Part shown: positions 2,901 through 7,087 of the stretch, piece by piece
How the letters are laid out: the number at the start of each line of letters is the position of its first letter
Numbering within the stretch: the first letter of the stretch is position 1
From: Chloroflexota bacterium
GTDB lineage: Bacteria > Desulfobacterota > Desulfuromonadia > Desulfuromonadales > Geopsychrobacteraceae
Assembly: GCA_015222355.1 (NCBI GenBank)
Contig: JADFVC010000193.1
Location: forward strand, 1 to 7,087
Length of the DNA: 7,087 nt
Reading direction: 5' to 3'
The notes under the pieces: model-generated
Databases searched by the model: none
Seen by the model: only the letters and a program-made list of their open reading frames with translations
Told to the model about the DNA's origin: nothing
Made by a program: the position numbers and the translations under genes

Positions 2901-5900
2901 ATGGACACTATTGTAGACAGCAGTTCCAACACATTCTCGCTTGAGGGGCAGAAGAAAGACTCCTGCAGCCTTTTCATCGATGCCGGAATAAGAAATCTCA
3001 GGCTGCGGGTGATGGGGCCTGGGAGGGCTGTGCTCTACGATAGCGTCATTCCCAGTAACAGCGATCTCAATAGGCTCTTTTCCCAGCATCGAATCGAATG
3101 GGATTTCGGTTCAGGAGAGGATGCCCGGGTTTTCATTACCGGCAAGCTGGCAAGCACAGTAAGAGAGAGCCTTGGCTGCGGCAAGGTCATACTTCCCGCA
3201 GCCGTGTTTTGGCTGGCTGCGAGGGATCTGATTGATCTGCCTGAAAATGCCGCAGTGGAGTCCCTGGCGATAATCGATCTGTCCGCCTCGGGTTATCTAT
3301 TGATCGGTATTGATCGCACAGGAGAGCTTAAGGATGACCTGCTGCTGGTCAATCCCCGTTGCGGTGCGGGTTCCGGCATAAATCTCGATAGCGTGCTGCA
3401 GAAACTGGCGGTAACCCGTGAGGATGTTGATGGGTTGCTGAGCGGTTATCTGGGTGATGAGGGGCTGGTACAGCGTGAGAAGGTGATCGTCCGTGCCGAC
3501 CGCTGTGGAGTCTTTGCCTCCTCCGCCACTATTTCTGACAAGAACCAGGGTATTCCACTGGATGTCGCACTGGCAACGACCCTGAAATCGGAGGTGCTGA
3601 AGGCATGCAAGAAGCTGCCCAAAGGCTTCCAGAAGGTCTATCTCACCGGACGTATTTTCCGTTGGCAGTACACCAGGGACTGTGCCGCGGATCTTCTGCG
3701 GGCGATGGGCGTGCGGGAGATCGACTTTGATATAGAGAATACCCGGGTACTGGATGCCATGGGCAACATGGTTGAGCGAATTGGCGCCGATAATCTGGTT
3801 CAGCCCGATGATCGTCTGGTGCCCCAGAGTACTCCGGAAGAGTACCCCTCTTTTGGCGAACTGAAGTCTCGCTACGAGGTGAACGGTCATTATCTGCGCC
3901 TGCCGGATGATCCACTCCATCCACGCGCCAACGATGTTCTGGCACATCAGCCTGTGATCATAGGGCTGGATGTGGGCTCCACCATGGCCAAGGTGGTGGT
4001 GGCTGATTCAGAGACCGGTGACATCGTCTTTCAGTCAGCCTACAGCAATGCCGGCGATACCATAGAGACCATCAAGCAGGTGTTCAAGGATCTGCTTGGC
4101 ACAGGTGTAAACCGGCTTCAGATATCCAGTATCGGTATCACCGGTTCTGCCAGGTATCAGGTGCAGCAGGCGCTATTGCACATCTATCCCGCCCTCAATG
4201 AGCGCGTCTCGGTTCTGGTGGAGAACTACGCTCACGCACGCGGCTCCATTAACCATGCCAGGCGTCACATCCGTCATCTTAAAGAGCAGGGGTTCAGTGA
4301 GGTCAATGAAGATTTCTGTATCCTGATCGACATCGGCGGGGAGGACACCAAGATCTCCACCATCGCCCTGGATCAGGCGGAGCTTTTCGACAATGCCATG
4401 AACCTGAAGTGTTCGGCTGGCACGGGCAGCCTGATGGATACCCTCAGCGCCATGTTCCATATCGGGAGAGTGGCGCAGGCCTGCGAAGAGGCGTATACCG
4501 CCCCCCGCTCCTTCGCCATCAATGCCACCTGTGCCGTATTTCTGATGGAGAACGCCAGTAAACTCCAGGCCCAAGGTGTGCCCCAGGGTCAGATTCTCGC
4601 ATCGGCGAACTGGGCCATCGTGGAGAACATGGCGCGCACCCTGTGGAACCAGCTGGAACTGCCCACCAATACGGTGGTCCTGCTGCACGGGCAGACCATG
4701 CTCTCGGAGCCCCTGCCGCTGGCGGTGACCCACCGCCTGCACGCCTACCTGGGTGGCCCGGTCTACGCCCTGGTCCCGCCACAGCCGGGCCACCGCGCCT
4801 GTATCGGGCTGATTCGGACACTGATGCAGGCCTCACCGCCGGGCTACGAGGCCATCTCCCTTGCCGATTTCATGGAGACCCGTTTCGAAAAACGCATCAT
4901 CCTCTGCAAGGGGGCTGCCTGTGGTGACTCTTCAGCCCGCTGTAACCGCTGCTCACTCAGTTGCGAGGGGAAGTCGGGTTCCAAGGTCTCTTTTTCGCTG
5001 GGAGGATGCAGCGCAATCAACGAGCTGCTGGGACAAACAGGCAAGGGCAAGAAAAAGATCAAGCAGTCCCGGGATGCCTACAAGGAGATCTGGGAGTACA
5101 TCGACAGCCATCACCCCAGGACGGAAGATCCCAAGCGGCTGGTTATTCCGCGCAGCTTCGCTGTTTCCGAGTGGGCCCACTTCCTTGCCCGCATATTCGA
5201 GCGGCTGGAGATCCCCGTGCATGTCGACAATGTTCGTGACAGTGACCTGATCGATGCCCAGCCTGACTTCAATATCGACAGCTGTGCGCCACATATTGGG
5301 GCCGTGGGCCAGTTCCGTCGCCTGGCCGCCGAGCCCCACGGGATAATCCTGGCACTGCAGATCGAGACCCTGCCGGCCGATGGAAAGAGTCGCGGCCTGA
5401 CCTGCACCACCAATCAGGGTGGTGTGGCCGTGGCCAGCAACCTCGCTGGGCTGGCCCATCCGGAGGCACGCTTTCACCTCACCCACCTGAGCCTCGAGTG
5501 GCTGGAGGCCGATTTCATCTGCGACCAGCTGGTTGGCAGACTGGAGCCGGTATTCCGCTTCTACGGCATCACACCTGCTCCCTCGGCGCTGCTGGAGGCG
5601 GTTCAGGGGGCCCTGGAAGACCACCTTCAACTGCGGCGTGAGGTGGCCGACCTCGCCGCGGAACTGGCGGAGGAGGCTTTGGCGGAGGGCCACCAAGTGG
5701 CGATCGTGGTCGGGCGTGAATACATCCTCAATCCGGGCATATATGACAGCCACATCCAACGGCTGCTGCGCGACAAGCAGATGGCGGCCATTCCGTCCTA
5801 CGTCCTGGACATGGAGTTGGACGAAGATTATGGGCACATCTACTGGCGCAATCCGCATTTCATCCTCACTCTGTTGAGTGCCGTTGCCCACCGGACACTG

Positions 5901-7087
5901 CACAAGCGACTGCGCCACCCCCGCCTCAGCGATATTTTTCGGAGGATAGAGGAGGATCCGGCAGAACCCCTGCTGCCGGTGGTGCAGATCTCCACCTTCA
6001 GTTGTGGCCCGGACAGCATCATTGCCCATTTTGTTGCTGAGATCATGAAGCAACGTCCCTTCCTGCTCATTCAGTCAGATGCCATCATCAAGGAATTGGC
6101 GCACCTGGAAAACCGGATGAATACCTACGTCAAGCAACTGGAACAGGGGCTGCACAGCAAACTGCACATCGGGGGTGAAGGTCCCTTTGATGTGCGCACC
6201 CTCGACAGAATTACGAGTCAGGAACCCCTCAACCGGGAGACCGACGTTATCTATTTTCCCACACTGTCGGATAATCGGGCTCTGACGGCGGTTTTTCGCG
6301 GGGCAGGATATACCTGTATCGATAATTACGATGATGAAACCTATGATCTTGAGAAACTGGTCAAGGATGGCCGTAAGATCGCCGGTGATGCGGTCTGTGC
6401 GCCGCTGGCAAGCATCTATGCCGACTTGGTTCGGGGGGTGGATGATTTTGTCCGACGGAAGGAGAATAACGATCCCCTGGTGGCCGGAAAAAAACGGCTG
6501 CTTTTCTTTGACAGCCAGGGTTCAGGACCCTGTCGCCAGGGACAGTATCCCAACACACATAAGGTCCTGTTCTACCAGTCTTCAGGCGGCCAAAAGGGAG
6601 ATGCTGCGGATGGTGCGGCCTGTAACGCCCTGCCTGGCGGGGGAATATTTCAGTTCCTGGCCGCCAATGAGAGCGAAGGATATGACGCCGGATTCGAGGA
6701 GTGGGTGCTCCTTCGGAGTTACCAGGGGGTGATCCTTCAGGGGGTGCTGCGCGATCTTATGTTCCAGGGAGGTGTCGCCTGCCAAGACTACAACGAGTAC
6801 CAGCGTTTCATTGCCGACTTCCGCAAGCTGAAGGCGGAGATTTACCGGCTTCTGGAGTCATACCATGGGCCCGGACCTGTTGGAAAAAGGGTGTTGAAAC
6901 TGTTGGGTAACGACAGCTGGCTCGCCATCCCGGCAAAATACCTCCTGTATCGGATTCACGCTCATGAGTTCAAACGCCCTCTCAGACGCTTTGCTTCAAA
7001 ATGGAAAGTCCAGCAACCACTGCCGGATGATCCGCTCAGCATCTGGATCTCCGGTGAGGGCTATATGCGTGTGGCACAATCCGAAGA
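2901..7087 (+). CDS. Acyl-CoA dehydratase activase-related fusion protein (BadF/BcrA-type ATPase plus DUF2229 and HgdB-like modules), 3'-incomplete
   Basis: The frame is open from ATG 2901 for 1395 codons to the window edge; an in-frame TAA at 2889-2891 sets the upstream limit. It fuses an ATP-dependent electron-injecting activase to dehydratase-like parts. Module 1 (about 22-335) is an ASKHA fold with a degenerate nucleotide site: FIDAGIRN at 25, and IIDLSASG at 124 where IDIGGQDxK is expected; it keeps the cluster cysteines Cys154 (NPRCGAGSG) and Cys202 (DRCGVFAS). Module 2 (about 352-650) is canonical: IGLDVGSTMAK at 354, DIGGEDTK near 477, CSAGTGS with Cys504, and TCAVF with Cys544, the pair that binds the intersubunit [4Fe-4S] cluster in HgdC-type activators. 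A cysteine cluster follows (669, 674, 681, 684, 688), then a DUF2229-like part (about 746-870, Cys795 in SCAPHIG), then an HgdB-like part with Cys1035 (FSCGPD), Cys1166 and Cys1211 (GSGPCRQGQY). It is presumably cytoplasmic and oxygen-sensitive. Its substrate is unknown; it may act on a partner rather than as a dehydratase itself. The ribosome binding site is weak (AAAGAG). Family members are about 1400 or more residues, so little is missing. Confidence 0.88.
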   Translation, partial: MDTIVDSSSNTFSLEGQKKDSCSLFIDAGIRNLRLRVMGPGRAVLYDSVIPSNSDLNRLFSQHRIEWDFGSGEDARVFITGKLASTVRESLGCGKVILPAAVFWLAARDLIDLPENAAVESLAIIDLSASGYLLIGIDRTGELKDDLLLVNPRCGAGSGINLDSVLQKLAVTREDVDGLLSGYLGDEGLVQREKVIVRADRCGVFASSATISDKNQGIPLDVALATTLKSEVLKACKKLPKGFQKVYLTGRIFRWQYTRDCAADLLRAMGVREIDFDIENTRVLDAMGNMVERIGADNLVQPDDRLVPQSTPEEYPSFGELKSRYEVNGHYLRLPDDPLHPRANDVLAHQPVIIGLDVGSTMAKVVVADSETGDIVFQSAYSNAGDTIETIKQVFKDLLGTGVNRLQISSIGITGSARYQVQQALLHIYPALNERVSVLVENYAHARGSINHARRHIRHLKEQGFSEVNEDFCILIDIGGEDTKISTIALDQAELFDNAMNLKCSAGTGSLMDTLSAMFHIGRVAQACEEAYTAPRSFAINATCAVFLMENASKLQAQGVPQGQILASANWAIVENMARTLWNQLELPTNTVVLLHGQTMLSEPLPLAVTHRLHAYLGGPVYALVPPQPGHRACIGLIRTLMQASPPGYEAISLADFMETRFEKRIILCKGAACGDSSARCNRCSLSCEGKSGSKVSFSLGGCSAINELLGQTGKGKKKIKQSRDAYKEIWEYIDSHHPRTEDPKRLVIPRSFAVSEWAHFLARIFERLEIPVHVDNVRDSDLIDAQPDFNIDSCAPHIGAVGQFRRLAAEPHGIILALQIETLPADGKSRGLTCTTNQGGVAVASNLAGLAHPEARFHLTHLSLEWLEADFICDQLVGRLEPVFRFYGITPAPSALLEAVQGALEDHLQLRREVADLAAELAEEALAEGHQVAIVVGREYILNPGIYDSHIQRLLRDKQMAAIPSYVLDMELDEDYGHIYWRNPHFILTLLSAVAHRTLHKRLRHPRLSDIFRRIEEDPAEPLLPVVQISTFSCGPDSIIAHFVAEIMKQRPFLLIQSDAIIKELAHLENRMNTYVKQLEQGLHSKLHIGGEGPFDVRTLDRITSQEPLNRETDVIYFPTLSDNRALTAVFRGAGYTCIDNYDDETYDLEKLVKDGRKIAGDAVCAPLASIYADLVRGVDDFVRRKENNDPLVAGKKRLLFFDSQGSGPCRQGQYPNTHKVLFYQSSGGQKGDAADGAACNALPGGGIFQFLAANESEGYDAGFEEWVLLRSYQGVILQGVLRDLMFQGGVACQDYNEYQRFIADFRKLKAEIYRLLESYHGPGPVGKRVLKLLGNDSWLAIPAKYLLYRIHAHEFKRPLRRFASKWKVQQPLPDDPLSIWISGEGYMRVAQSE

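Noticed and set aside
3900..3917. CTGCCGGATGATCC repeated near the module boundary and at 7020-7037
   Set aside because: Both encode LPDDPL in the same gene. The short shared codons look like chance or a minor linker similarity, with no further repeat around them.
4953..6053. 366-codon - strand reading frame opposite the activase gene
   Set aside because: It lies wholly antisense to strong, motif-verified activase coding sequence. Long antisense frames are common in GC-rich genes, and no family is recognisable.
1..7087. CRISPR array, tRNA or rRNA genes, or a phage module
   Set aside because: No regularly spaced repeats, cloverleaf-like segments, rRNA-like sequence or phage structural genes were seen.

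Overview
The window looks like a chromosomal segment from an anaerobic or microaerophilic bacterium that makes selenocysteine, probably a sulfur- or metal-cycling member of Desulfobacterota or Desulfuromonadota, or a gammaproteobacterium with similar lifestyle genes. That placement is inferred from gene content only: a UGA-decoding peroxiredoxin and a very large oxygen-sensitive-type acyl-CoA dehydratase activase fusion. No phylogenetic marker gene is present.

Layout. (1) Positions 1-228 hold the 3' end of a LysE/RhtB-family exporter on the + strand. (2) Positions 418-795 on the - strand hold a small, basic, exported-looking protein whose frame is broken by one in-frame TAA. A GC-rich hairpin (350-382) lies between these convergent genes. 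(3) Positions 796-1157 are a divergent, partly AT-rich intergenic region. (4) Positions 1158-1886 on the + strand encode a seleno-peroxiredoxin (PrxU type). Its TGA at 1413-1415 sits exactly at the peroxidatic position (FTFV-U-ATE) and is followed by a well-formed bacterial SECIS hairpin with GU in its loop. Read without selenocysteine, this gene would be wrongly split or called a pseudogene. A strong 12-bp hairpin (1914-1940) terminates it. (5) Positions 1958-2320 on the - strand are an EVE-domain gene that has lost its N-terminus at a breakpoint bordered by insertion-sequence-like DNA. (6) Positions 2325-2867 are mobile-element debris. It includes a REP-associated tyrosine transposase (RAYT) gene reduced to its first ~13 codons and its C-terminal DnaA-like helix-turn-helix, framed by 29-nt inverted repeats (26/29 identical), plus a 14-bp tandem repeat. 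(7) From 2901 to beyond the window end on the + strand runs a gene of more than 1395 codons for an acyl-CoA dehydratase activase-related protein. It has two ASKHA activase modules (the first with a degenerate nucleotide site), a cysteine cluster, a DUF2229-like module and a 2-hydroxyacyl-CoA dehydratase (HgdB-like) module.

How they relate. The genes do not form one operon. prxU is a stand-alone unit for peroxide detoxification. The activase fusion is a separate low-potential iron-sulfur protein whose start lies only 33 bp downstream of the RAYT remnant. The 1958-2900 interval is a rearrangement hotspot that damaged the EVE gene and may have replaced the original 5' region of the activase gene. 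The most notable items are the selenocysteine codon with its SECIS, the minimal RAYT-derived element with matching ends, and the asymmetric tandem activase architecture.
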